DNA from: Methylomonas sp. LL1
Lineage (GTDB): Bacteria > Pseudomonadota > Gammaproteobacteria > Methylococcales > Methylomonadaceae
Direction of reading: 5' to 3'
Assembly (NCBI RefSeq): GCF_015711015.1
Contig: NZ_CP064653.1
Location: forward strand, 2,046,001 to 2,110,000
DNA length: 64,000 nucleotides
The notes beneath the pieces are model-generated. The model did not search any database, was not told the origin of the DNA, and worked only from the letters and a program-made list of their open reading frames with translations. The position numbers and the translations under genes are program-made. Of the stretch, positions 44,712 through 58,121 are shown in pieces. The stretch's first letter is position 1. Each line of letters opens with the position of its first letter.

Positions 44712-46991
44712 CTACCAGTGCGAGTCGCCAATCATCCAATATTTTTTCCGGCTTTGCCGCCACAATTCGATCTGCCATGACTCAACGTTGGTTTTTACGC
44801 TGATGGCACCATCTTCGGCGCTGTTAAAACTCCTAATTTTGCGCTTGCGATAACGCTGCATGACCTGACGATGCGGAAATCCGAAGCGGTTCAGGTAACC
44901 CGAGGAGATCAACACCAGTTGCGGGTCAACCTGCTTTAAAAACCGGCTGCTGGACGAAGTCTTGCTGCCGTGATGCGGCGCAATCAATATCGAGCTAGCC
45001 AGTTCTTGGCCATATTGCTCGACCAATCGGCTTTCTACCGTTTGCCCGATGTCGCCCGTCAGCAGCAGATTGAACCTGGCGTTGCCGACTTTAATCACGC
45101 AGGAATTGTCATTACCGTCATCCGATAAACTGTCGCCCGGCCAAAGCACCTTGAAATCGACGCCATCCCATTGCCAAGTCTGGCCGGCTTTGCAGTAGCG
45201 GCCTCCGTCCTGCTCCGCCCATTGCGCCACGCTGCTGTAAACACCCCCTACCGGTATGCCAGCCATCAGCGCGGCCGCGCCCCCGCTATGATCGTTATCG
45301 CCATGACTGATCACCAAGGTATCGATAGTATTTATGCCTTGATAACGGCAATACGGCAGAATCACCGATTCGCCCATGTCCGCTTGCTCCGAATACCTTG
45401 CGCCGGTGTCGAACACCAGCGTGTGGTGTTCGGTCCGCACCACGGCGGCCAGCCCCTGCCCCACATCCAGCAGTGTCAACCAAAACTGGCCCGGCTTCGG
45501 CCTGTCGCCGGCAACGAAAATCAGCGGCGCAAACAAAACGGGACTCAAATAGCGGGCAGGCATACCCTTGGGCGCCAGCAGCAATAAGACGCCGACAGCG
45601 GCAAACCCAAGCGCATACCAAGGCGGGTGCGGACAAGCCACGGTTGCCAGCGGCCAGGCCGCCATTTGCCATAAGAGCCATTCCAGACACTGCAACAACC
45701 TGTCGATCGGCCATAACAGCAAAGCGGCACCGTCCACGGAAAACAGCGCTACGCCGGCCGCCAATAACGCTGCCGGCGTGACCAGTAAACCGATCACGGG
45801 CACGGCTATCCAGTTAGCCAATGGTGAAATCAAGGAAGTCTGCTGGAAAAACAAGATTAACAGCGGCGCCAGCCCCACCGCCATCGCAAAATGCAGCTTC
45901 GATACTTTGCGCCAATAGCTTTCCCGACCCAGCCTGCCCGACGATATATAAATCAACACAGCCACCGCCGCGAATGACAACCAAAATCCCACCGCCAACA
46001 CGGCCAGCGGATCGAACAACACCACGGCCAGCAAGGCTAGCATCAATACCCGAACAGGCGCGGTATTGCGCTGGCGGACAATCGCGTACAAACCCACCGT
46101 CAACATCAGCATTGCACGCTGAGTCGGAATAGAAAAACCGGCCAGCGCCACATAACCAATAGACACCCACCAGGCCATCACGGCCGCGACATTCTGCGGC
46201 GATAGCGTTAGCCCTCCGACCCAAGCCCATACACGGCGGATGCCGAAATAGACCAACCCGGCAATCAAACTGATATGGGAGCCGGAAATCACCATCAAAT
46301 GCACGATGCCGGTCGCCCTATACACATCCCATTGCCGCCGGCTGATCAAATCCTGACTACCCAGGGTCAAGGCCTTGATCACCCCAAGTTGAGTACCCTC
46401 GGGCAAGGCCTGATCCAGCCTATCGGACAAACTCTGCCGGACCGAGGCCACATAGCGTAAAAACGCGAAAGGCGGATCAATTGGCCGGGCAAGCGGCAGG
46501 GGTCTAACATAACCCGTGGCGCCTATATGATTGGCAAATAACCAGGCTTCGTAGTCAAAGCCGCCCGGATTACTCAAGCCATGCGGTTGTTTCAACCTGA
46601 CCGTCAGCTCCCATGCCTGGCCGGCCTTGATCGACATCCCCGGCTCGTACCAGTTCAAACGTAACTTGGCGGGCACACTCTCGTCAGCCCGAGTCACGAT
46701 AAAATCAAAGCTAACCCTGTTGTCCTGCTGTTTCGGCAAAGTAGAGACATAGCCGCGCACCCGTACATCCCGACCTTGCAAGCCATCGGCCAACCTATCC
46801 GTCACCCGCCATTCAGCATAAACGCCCGCCCACAGCATACCCAGCAACAAAATCCAGCCCAGCCGCGCGCGCCGATACAACAGCCACGCCGCCATCAACA
46901 CTAATACCCCCCATTCCGAAAGACTGGGTAATCTGGACCATTGTTGAACCAGCCCGATACCGATCACAAAAGCCAAAACGCCTACGCTCAT
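44712..46991 (-). CDS. comEC: DNA uptake channel protein ComEC/Rec2
   Basis: A 759-residue inner-membrane protein that carries single-stranded DNA into the cell during natural transformation. N-terminal helices flank an OB-like DUF4131 domain (~40-180). The competence channel domain (~205-460) contains LVISGSHISLIAGLVYFG. The C-terminal metallo-beta-lactamase-like domain (~500-740) has LLDVGQGLAAVV, VISHGDNDHSGGA and LLTGDIG, with metal ligands present. The ATG overlaps the stop of a tiny upstream gene (TGATG). Confidence 0.95.
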   Translation of the reverse strand: MSVGVLAFVIGIGLVQQWSRLPSLSEWGVLVLMAAWLLYRRARLGWILLLGMLWAGVYAEWRVTDRLADGLQGRDVRVRGYVSTLPKQQDNRVSFDFIVTRADESVPAKLRLNWYEPGMSIKAGQAWELTVRLKQPHGLSNPGGFDYEAWLFANHIGATGYVRPLPLARPIDPPFAFLRYVASVRQSLSDRLDQALPEGTQLGVIKALTLGSQDLISRRQWDVYRATGIVHLMVISGSHISLIAGLVYFGIRRVWAWVGGLTLSPQNVAAVMAWWVSIGYVALAGFSIPTQRAMLMLTVGLYAIVRQRNTAPVRVLMLALLAVVLFDPLAVLAVGFWLSFAAVAVLIYISSGRLGRESYWRKVSKLHFAMAVGLAPLLILFFQQTSLISPLANWIAVPVIGLLVTPAALLAAGVALFSVDGAALLLWPIDRLLQCLEWLLWQMAAWPLATVACPHPPWYALGFAAVGVLLLLAPKGMPARYLSPVLFAPLIFVAGDRPKPGQFWLTLLDVGQGLAAVVRTEHHTLVFDTGARYSEQADMGESVILPYCRYQGINTIDTLVISHGDNDHSGGAAALMAGIPVGGVYSSVAQWAEQDGGRYCKAGQTWQWDGVDFKVLWPGDSLSDDGNDNSCVIKVGNARFNLLLTGDIGQTVESRLVEQYGQELASSILIAPHHGSKTSSSSRFLKQVDPQLVLISSGYLNRFGFPHRQVMQRYRKRKIRSFNSAEDGAISVKTNVESWQIELWRQSRKKYWMIGDSHW

Positions 46992-47110
46992 CAGTTTGTC
47001 CTGTCCAAGCCATTCGCCAAATCCACTAACTTGGCAAGGATTTTGCCGATCGTGTATCTCCCCTGTAAACTGGCGTTAAAATCCCGCTGATACTTGGCAT
47101 TGCTATCCAT
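46991..47110 (-). CDS. 39-residue small protein coupled to comEC
   Basis: MDSNAKYQRDFNASLQGRYT begins it and a short amphipathic helix with KILAKLVDLANG ends it. GAAGGA lies 7 bases before the ATG and the stop overlaps the comEC start, strong signs that it is translated. I know no family for it. It may be a leader that controls comEC translation or a small partner protein. Confidence 0.65.
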   Translation of the reverse strand: MDSNAKYQRDFNASLQGRYTIGKILAKLVDLANGLDRTN

Positions 47111-47122
47111 ATTTTTTCCTTC

Positions 47123-48421
47123 ATGTTTTTCGACTATCGCCGTTTGTTTACCCGGAGCGTTTGGCTCCAATGCCATCTATATTTGGCCCTGGTTTTTGGT
47201 TTGTTGTTTGGGTTAATCGGGCTCAGCGGTAGCCTGAGTATTTACCGGGAGGAAATCGACTCGTTGTTGAATCCGGAACTGGTGATAGCTCCCACGCAAG
47301 GCCCAGTATTATCGCTGGACAAGATTTTGACCCAGATTCGCAAGGCCCATCCAAACCGACATGGAGCCTGGACCTTGGAATTACCGCGTTCCGAACAAGG
47401 CACGATCACCGCTTGGTTCGAAAAACCGCGCGAAAGCGTCGACAAGTTTTACGCACCGTTGATGGTGGCGGTAAATCCCTACACCGGCGAAGTCGTCGGC
47501 AGCCGATTCTGGGGACAAACCCTAGGCACTTGGCTGTTGGATATGCATACCCATTTACAACTGGAAAACAGCGGCCGTAACTTGGTTGCGATTCTGGCCG
47601 TGTTATTGTCGATTTCGGTCGCCAGCGGTTTGTATTTATGGTGGCCGGGGCGGGCTAGGCTGACTCAAGCGTTTAAAATACGCCAGGATGCCGGCCTGAT
47701 GCGTTTTCTGATGGATTTGCACCGCCTGCTGGGCTTGTTGAGCGCCCTATTTTTACTGTTGCTGGCCTTTACCGGTTTTCATCTAGCCTATCCCAAACTG
47801 CTGGAAAGTCTGACGGCTTCGGCCGGCATGGGCCACGGCGACGAAGGTCCGAATATCCGCAGCACCGCAATACCCAATGATAGGCCCGTCGGCATTGCCG
47901 AAGCGGTGTTGATAGCGCGAGGCCTGTTTCCCAGCTCGGAAGTGCGGAGGATTACCACCCCGACCGGTGATTTGGGTACTTATCGCATCAATCTACGCCA
48001 GCGCCAAGAACTGAATCAACACCACCCGTTTACCACGGTCTGGGTGGATCGTTGGAGCGGTCAGATTCGTGGCGTGAATAATCCCAGCCAGTTTTCCGCC
48101 GGACAGACCTTTACCACCTGGCAATGGCCATTACATACCGGTGAAGCCTTCGGCGCCAACAGCCGTCCGATCTGGTTTATCATGGGCCTGATGCCGCTAA
48201 CACTCTGGCTGAGCGGAGTCTGCCACTGGTTATCCCGCAAGGGATTGATCCGCGATAGACCGCTGGATTTGATCACGCCGTTACGCTCCACAAGCCGCCT
48301 TTTGTGGCAACGCGGATTTTACTACGCTAACCAAGCCGGGCGAGTCCTTTATCCGCTGTTGTTAGCCGCCCTCGGCTCACTCGCCGCATGGTGGGCGGAC
48401 GTTAAAAATAGACCGCGCTAA
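47123..48421 (+). CDS. PepSY-associated transmembrane protein
   Basis: A 432-residue inner-membrane protein. The first helix (~17-40) is followed by a PepSY-like periplasmic segment (LDKILTQIRKAHPNRHGAWT), then helices near 150-175, 195-225, 340-360 and 395-415. The histidines in LLDMHTHLQLENSGR and FLMDLHRLLGLLS match the PiuB/sulfite-reductase-flavoprotein-like group that may carry haem and often serves iron uptake. Its ATG is only 12 bases from that of the divergent small gene, so their leaders overlap. Confidence 0.87.
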   Translation: MFFDYRRLFTRSVWLQCHLYLALVFGLLFGLIGLSGSLSIYREEIDSLLNPELVIAPTQGPVLSLDKILTQIRKAHPNRHGAWTLELPRSEQGTITAWFEKPRESVDKFYAPLMVAVNPYTGEVVGSRFWGQTLGTWLLDMHTHLQLENSGRNLVAILAVLLSISVASGLYLWWPGRARLTQAFKIRQDAGLMRFLMDLHRLLGLLSALFLLLLAFTGFHLAYPKLLESLTASAGMGHGDEGPNIRSTAIPNDRPVGIAEAVLIARGLFPSSEVRRITTPTGDLGTYRINLRQRQELNQHHPFTTVWVDRWSGQIRGVNNPSQFSAGQTFTTWQWPLHTGEAFGANSRPIWFIMGLMPLTLWLSGVCHWLSRKGLIRDRPLDLITPLRSTSRLLWQRGFYYANQAGRVLYPLLLAALGSLAAWWADVKNRPR

Positions 48422-48487
48422 CACTTGCTTACCTTGCTTGCAGCTGGCATAAATAACCCATAATTTTGAACCATCAGGAGATTGTCC

Positions 48488-48835
48488 ATGAAAAATGCCC
48501 TATTGATCATCACTGCCGGCATTATCGGCGCAACGACCCCCGCTAATGCCGGTTCACTCAGTAACGGCAAATGGTCGCCCACCGGTTGCGGCAACGTACC
48601 GCAAGCGCCGATGATGGATAATAGCAATATCGAAGCCTTCAACAAAAGTATCCTAGCCTTCAACGACTGGCAACAACAATCCAGAACCTACTTCGAGTGC
48701 CTGATCAAGGAAGCCAACACCGACAATCAATTGATTGCCGAGAGCGCCAACAAGGAACAAGAAAAATACCGCGCGCAACTGGAGAAATTCAGCGCGGAAG
48801 CCAAGGCGATGGGTGATGCGCTGGAGCAAAAATAA
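48488..48835 (+). CDS. Small exported protein of unknown function
   Basis: A 115-residue protein with a signal peptide (MKNALLIITAGIIGATTPAN, A, then mature from G). The mature part is short with two cysteines (in PTGCGNVPQ and YFECLIKEA) and a charged C-terminal helix. The ATG at 48488 follows CAGGAG. No family recognised. Confidence 0.75.
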   Translation: MKNALLIITAGIIGATTPANAGSLSNGKWSPTGCGNVPQAPMMDNSNIEAFNKSILAFNDWQQQSRTYFECLIKEANTDNQLIAESANKEQEKYRAQLEKFSAEAKAMGDALEQK

Positions 48836-48916
48836 CGCGGCAGCCCGAATAACGGCCCAATAAAACCTGTTAGAATCCGAGGCCAAGATGATGTTGACCT
48901 TTAGCTGGGTAACGAA

Positions 48917-49432
48917 ATGCCAAAAAAAATAATAAAAAAGTACTTCCCCGATCCGGAAAAAATCAAATCCATCAAAAGCCTGCGTTTTTTGGGTGATCGC
49001 TTGCACGACCCTAATTTATGGCATTTGAACCGGCGCTCGGTGTCGCTGGCTTTTGCGGTTGGATTGTTTTTTGCTTGGGTGCCAACCCCGACCCAAATGG
49101 CCATGGCTGCTGCTGCGGCGCTGTATGTACGCGCCAATCTACCGGTTTCGGTGGCGCTGGTCTGGATTACCAACCCCATCACCATGCCGCCTTTATTTTA
49201 TTTTGCCTATAGGCTAGGCATCTGGCTATTGGACACGCCTCATTTCGACGGCGATTTTTCACTGGATACGGTATTCTCCAGCATGGCCGATATTGGCGGT
49301 CCGTTTTTGTTCGGCTGCCTAGTATTGGGCATCATCTGTTCCGGTCTAGGCTATTTTGGCATGAAGCTGTTCTGGCGCTTTCACGTGATCTACCACTGGG
49401 AAATCCGAAAAAAAGCTAGAGTTAAAGCCTGA
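48917..49432 (+). CDS. DUF2062 membrane protein
   Basis: A 171-residue protein with two or three membrane helices. The family core is LNRRSVSLAFAVGLFFAWVP, TPTQMAMAAAAALYVRANLP and ITNPITMPPLFYFAYRLG. Members are often found near comEC in gammaproteobacteria; the role is unknown. Confidence 0.88.
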   Translation: MPKKIIKKYFPDPEKIKSIKSLRFLGDRLHDPNLWHLNRRSVSLAFAVGLFFAWVPTPTQMAMAAAAALYVRANLPVSVALVWITNPITMPPLFYFAYRLGIWLLDTPHFDGDFSLDTVFSSMADIGGPFLFGCLVLGIICSGLGYFGMKLFWRFHVIYHWEIRKKARVKA

Positions 49433-49591
49433 AAAGGCGGATGTATGATTAAGTCTGTTGCATCGGCGGAGCCGATACAGAAAATGGCACTGCGTCGGTG
49501 ATCGAAAACGAGTACCGAGATTTTCATAACGCCGCGATTGGGATTGCCTTCCCCAAACCGCGGCATAATAAGCCAACTTAATCGACTGCCT

Positions 49592-52104
<2,513 letters not shown>

Positions 52105-52124
52105 TTTCTCTGTCCCAATCGCAG

Positions 52125-52151
52125 AAAACGCCCCACGGAGCGGAGCGTTTT
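52125..52151. terminator. Hairpin terminator between hflC and hisZ
   Basis: AAAACGCCCC and GGAGCGTTTT form a 10-bp stem with one wobble and a 7-base loop. T runs occur on both strands. It should at least partly separate hflKC from hisZ-purA. Confidence 0.7.
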
Positions 52152-52176
52152 TAAACTGCGTGTCGAATGATATGAC

Positions 52177-53031
52177 TTATTTCTGCTGCTTGAAGAATTT
52201 GAAGAAATCCGAATCGGGTTCCAGCACCATGATATTGCCGGATTTACCCAGGCTTTGTTTATACGCAATCATGCTGCGGTAGAACGCATAAAAATCGGTG
52301 TCTTCGCTATAGGTTTTGGCAAAAATTTCGGCCGCCTTGGCATCGCCGCCACCGCGTAATACTTCGGAATCGCGGTAGGCATTCGCCAGAATGATCTCGC
52401 GCTGCTTGTCGGCATCGGCCCTGATCCGCTCGGCGGCTTCGGAACCTTGCGAGCGAAACTCGCGGGCTACTCGCGCCCGCTCGGCTTCCATCCGCTGATA
52501 CACCGAAGTACTGACTTCGTTCGGCAAGTCGATGCGTTTAACCTGAACATCGACGATATTGATGCCCAGCTTCAGCGCATGCGGTGAAACATTGGTGATC
52601 AATGCCTCGCGGATAGCGCTACGGTCGGTGGAAACCAGCTGCTTGATCTCGCGCTTGCTGAATTCGCTACGGAAGGCATCCTTGATGATCTGATCCAAGC
52701 GGATATTGGCTTGATTGGCATCGCCAGCCACCGAGGTATAAAAGGTTTTGACATCGGCGATCCGCCATTTGACGAACGAATCCACGATGACGTTTTTCTT
52801 CTCCGCGGTCAGGAAGCGTTCGGGGGTTGAATCCATGGTCAGGATGCGCGCATCGAACTTCTTGACGTTGTTGATAAACGGTAATTTGAAATGTATGCCC
52901 GGCTTGAAATCCACGCCGACGATTTCACCCAGCTGAAACTTGATGGCCCGCTCGGTCTCGGCAACGGTAAACACCGACATGGCTAACACGATTATCACTG
53001 CGCCAACGGCGACTACTATTTTATTTCCCAT
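52177..53031 (-). CDS. hflC: HflC, modulator of FtsH protease
   Basis: A 284-residue SPFH/band-7 protein with one N-terminal helix (VAVGAVIIVLAMSVFTVAET). The band-7 domain reads PGIHFKLPFINNVKKFDARI and later YQRMEAERARVAREFRSQG. It forms a periplasmic cage with HflK around FtsH. It is 1 base downstream of hflK. Confidence 0.96.
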   Translation of the reverse strand: MGNKIVVAVGAVIIVLAMSVFTVAETERAIKFQLGEIVGVDFKPGIHFKLPFINNVKKFDARILTMDSTPERFLTAEKKNVIVDSFVKWRIADVKTFYTSVAGDANQANIRLDQIIKDAFRSEFSKREIKQLVSTDRSAIREALITNVSPHALKLGINIVDVQVKRIDLPNEVSTSVYQRMEAERARVAREFRSQGSEAAERIRADADKQREIILANAYRDSEVLRGGGDAKAAEIFAKTYSEDTDFYAFYRSMIAYKQSLGKSGNIMVLEPDSDFFKFFKQQK

Positions 53032-53032
53032 C

Positions 53033-54223
53033 TCAGCGTCCTCTCACATCGCGTTCACGGCTTGAAGCACGGCTATCGGTCTTCAATTCTTTGGCGGGCG
53101 GCGCGACAACCGACGCGGGTTCGTGATTGACCGGAGCAACCGGCGCCTCATCTGCCGCTCGATTGGTCAGCTTGTCCAACGGTAAATACATGATGTTATT
53201 CCCCCCCTTGACGTCAACCAACACATTGTTGGAGCGCTCCAATACCGATTCCATCGCTTCGATATACATGCGTTGCTTGGTCACCGCCGGGGCTTTTTTG
53301 TATTCGGTCATTAATTGAGCAAACCGGCTGACATCACCATTGGCTTGAGCAATGACTTTTTCCTTGTAACCTTCGGATTCCTGCACAATACGCGAGGCCG
53401 CGCCACGGGCTTTCGGCACCACGTCGTTGGAATAGGCCTCTGCTTCGTTGATCAGACGCTGCTTGTCTTCGCGGGCTCTGATGGCATCCTCGAACGCGCC
53501 TTGTACTTGCTCGGGCGGCTGCGCATCCTGCAAGTTGACACTGGTCACCAAAATCCCGGTTTTATAGGCATCCATCACGGATTGAATCTCCGATTTGATC
53601 GCCAACACGATGTCGCTGCGGCCCTCGGTCAACACGAAGTCCATGTTGCTTGCGCCTATCACGCCGCGCTCGACGCTCTCGGTAACTTGTTTCAAGGTGG
53701 AATTGGGATCCAGCACATTGAACGCATAATCCTTTGCATCCTTGACCTGATATTGCACGGCCAGACGCACGTCGACGATATTCTCATCCTTGGTCAACAT
53801 CATGGCTTCCTTGGGCACCGAACCCATGGCCTGCCCACTACCGGAACGATAACCGACTTCGATAAAGCGTTGCTGTTCGACATTGATCACTTGCACTTGC
53901 TCGATCGGCGCCGGGATATGCCAGTTCAGGCCGGGCGTGGTGGTATCGACATAGGCACCGAACCGGGTAACCACGCCGCGCGTGCCCTCGTCCACGGTAT
54001 AGAATCCGCTTAAACTCCACAGAACCACGGCGCCGACCGCCAGATAACCCACGGCTCTCATCGCAGAACCGTCGGACGAACCGCCTCCGGAACCGCCGCC
54101 AAAAATACCGCCCAATTTATCCTGTAATGAACGAATCACTTCGTCCAGATCGGGCGGACTGTTTTTATCATTTCGACCACTCCAGGGGTCTTTTTTATCA
54201 CCACCGGGCTCATTCCAGGACAT
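53033..54223 (-). CDS. hflK: HflK, modulator of FtsH protease
   Basis: A 396-residue partner of HflC. The ATG at 54223 (GGAGTG upstream; protein starts MSWNEPGGDKKDPWSGRNDK) is the family start; the open frame extends 39 codons further without support. A Gly-rich segment (~45-60) precedes the helix and the SPFH domain. Confidence 0.96.
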   Translation of the reverse strand: MSWNEPGGDKKDPWSGRNDKNSPPDLDEVIRSLQDKLGGIFGGGSGGGSSDGSAMRAVGYLAVGAVVLWSLSGFYTVDEGTRGVVTRFGAYVDTTTPGLNWHIPAPIEQVQVINVEQQRFIEVGYRSGSGQAMGSVPKEAMMLTKDENIVDVRLAVQYQVKDAKDYAFNVLDPNSTLKQVTESVERGVIGASNMDFVLTEGRSDIVLAIKSEIQSVMDAYKTGILVTSVNLQDAQPPEQVQGAFEDAIRAREDKQRLINEAEAYSNDVVPKARGAASRIVQESEGYKEKVIAQANGDVSRFAQLMTEYKKAPAVTKQRMYIEAMESVLERSNNVLVDVKGGNNIMYLPLDKLTNRAADEAPVAPVNHEPASVVAPPAKELKTDSRASSRERDVRGR

Positions 54224-54374
54224 ACCAAACACTCCAATTGGATTGTAAACTCTAACTCGTTTGCCAAGGCGCAAACACCGCCCTGCCTTACAGCGCGACA
54301 AAGTCGGCCATTCTATCGTAAATTCTCGATTTCCGGGCAATTAACTAGGTTGCCTGCCCTGATTCAAAGCGCAA

Positions 54375-55640
54375 TTAGGCCACTTCTTCGGCCTTGATGT
54401 CCTTCAGCAATCCTAGATGTTTTTTATCGATTTCTATCGTCAACTCGCAATCACCATGGTCATTGACGCTTTCATCGATAAATCGCACCAAACCAAACCA
54501 TTTGGCTTTCAGGCCGGCTTGATCGGCGGACAAATAGCACTTTCTGATGACCTTGCTGCCGAGGAAAAATTCAGTCAAGGCTTGCTGTAACAATTCGCAA
54601 CCGTCTCCTGTTTGCGCGCAAATCCAGACACTGACCGGCTTACCGCCGGCATCGTAATCGATATGCGGAGAGACGCCTTCCAGTAAATCGATTTTATTGA
54701 ACACCCTCAGTTGCGGTATTTTGCCGGCATCAATATCCTCCAACACTTGATTGACCTGAAAGATGGTATCGTCCCTATCTTCGGCGTGCGCATCGATCAC
54801 ATGCAGCAATAGGTCGGCTTCACTGGCTTCCTGCAAGGTCGAGCGAAACGCCGCCACCAATTCGTGCGGCAAATGCCTGATGAACCCAACCGTGTCCGCC
54901 AGAATGACCTCGCCGCTATTGCCTAAAGGCAGATGCCGTAAAGTAGGATCCAAGGTGGCGAATAATTGATCGGCCACATAAATGTCGGCGCCGGTCAGCG
55001 TATTGAACAAGGTCGACTTACCCGCATTGGTGTAGCCCACCAAGGATACTGCCGGAATTTCGGCCTTTTTGCGCTTGCCGCGGCCTTGATGGCGCTGCTT
55101 TTGAACTTTTTCCAGCCGTTGCTGGATCTGTTTGATCCGCACGGCCAGTAAGCGGCGGTCGGTTTCCAACTGGGTCTCGCCCGGGCCGCGCAAGCCGATG
55201 CCACCTTTCTGCCTTTCCAAATGAGTCCAGCCGCGAATCAAACGGGTCGACAAATGCTTGAGCTGAGCCAGCTCGACTTGCAACTTGCCTTCGAAGGTTT
55301 GCGCGCGCTGGGCAAAAATATCCAGAATCAGGCCGTTTCTGTCCACTACCCGCACTTCCAGGGCTTTTTCCAGATTGCGCTCCTGGCTGGGTGATAAAGG
55401 ATGGTTGACGATGACGATATCCGCTTCATGCTCGGCAATGGCCGATTTCAACTCATCTAGCTTGCCTATACCGACGAAGTATTTGGGATCGGGCCGATGG
55501 CGACTGCCGGTGACAACATGGATAGGCTGTGCGCCAGCCGACTTGGTAAGTTCTTTCAGCTCGTCGAGGTCTTCTTGCCCGACTTGCAAATTCAGGTGAA
55601 CGAGAATGGCTCGCTCACCCGCATCAGGACGTTCAAACAA
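54375..55640 (-). CDS. hflX: GTPase HflX
   Basis: A 421-residue ribosome-associated GTPase that splits stalled 70S ribosomes after heat stress. N-terminal HflX domain with GSRHRPDPKYFVGIGKLDEL; G motifs VGYTNAGKSTLFNTLT, DTVGFIRHLPHELV and FNKIDLLEG. It lies 11 bases after hfq. Confidence 0.96.
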   Translation of the reverse strand: MFERPDAGERAILVHLNLQVGQEDLDELKELTKSAGAQPIHVVTGSRHRPDPKYFVGIGKLDELKSAIAEHEADIVIVNHPLSPSQERNLEKALEVRVVDRNGLILDIFAQRAQTFEGKLQVELAQLKHLSTRLIRGWTHLERQKGGIGLRGPGETQLETDRRLLAVRIKQIQQRLEKVQKQRHQGRGKRKKAEIPAVSLVGYTNAGKSTLFNTLTGADIYVADQLFATLDPTLRHLPLGNSGEVILADTVGFIRHLPHELVAAFRSTLQEASEADLLLHVIDAHAEDRDDTIFQVNQVLEDIDAGKIPQLRVFNKIDLLEGVSPHIDYDAGGKPVSVWICAQTGDGCELLQQALTEFFLGSKVIRKCYLSADQAGLKAKWFGLVRFIDESVNDHGDCELTIEIDKKHLGLLKDIKAEEVA

Positions 55641-55651
55641 ACAATAACCTC

Positions 55652-55894
55652 TTAATTATCGTCACTGGTATCGGTATCGCGATGCATGGTGACATTTTTG
55701 CTGGGCACGATGGTGGATATCGCATGCTTATAAACCATTTGATTGACGGTATTTTTCAACATCACCACGTATTGATCGAAGGAATCCACCCGGCCTTGCA
55801 ATTTGATGCCGTTGACCAGAAAAATCGACACAGGGGTATGCTCTTTTCTAAGGGCATTCAAAAAACTGTCCTGCAAGTTTTGCGCTTTTGACAT
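55652..55894 (-). CDS. hfq: RNA chaperone Hfq
   Basis: An 80-residue Sm-like protein that pairs small RNAs with mRNA. Complete motifs: [38 protein letters not shown] and [12 protein letters not shown]. The C-terminal tail is short (about 12 residues). AAGGAG precedes the ATG. Confidence 0.98.
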   Translation of the reverse strand: MSKAQNLQDSFLNALRKEHTPVSIFLVNGIKLQGRVDSFDQYVVMLKNTVNQMVYKHAISTIVPSKNVTMHRDTDTSDDN

Positions 55895-56252
55895 CCTCTT
55901 TCTCCTTATTATTGTTCAGGCTGCGGCTATACATTACCTGCTATACCTGCTGATTTCAACACACTGCAACCGGGGATTAGCCACCGAGTCTAAATTAAGA
56001 TTGTGGCTGGTTAATCAATTTTCAAGTAAAAACCCGATTTACTCCAAATTCGGTATGAATTTGCCATGCCAACCGAATCGATATTGATTGAACCAAGCCG
56101 AAAAAATTCCCCGAAAAAGTCCGGAAAAACTAAAACATTTAAATCATTGCGGATAGCGCAATATCGGCTTGGTCAAGATAGCGAAAAAGCAAACCCACGT
56201 TTCAAAAAAAATTGATCCGTGGGCGTGACTATTCGCGGCTTTGGCAACCGCG
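55895..56252. other. Gap upstream of hfq
   Basis: About 360 bases between hfq and the end of ettA on the same strand. It is relatively A/T-rich and holds no credible gene. It should contain the hfq promoter; miaA, the usual upstream neighbour of hfq, is not here. Confidence 0.5.
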
Positions 56253-57917
<1,665 letters not shown>

Positions 57918-58121
57918 TGTCTTTCTGCTGAAGAAGATAAAGCAGCATTATACCGTGGCCCGCTGAAATACAAGGTTGTAATTTCTTCCGCGTAACATTT
58001 ACCAATGAACGGCTCGAAGAACCAAGCCTTTCGCAACGTTCTCCCGACGATAGGACAATTCCTGGGAGCTTTAGGCGGCATGATTCTCGAATGCCTCGGC
58101 TTGATATGATTATCCGGCGCT

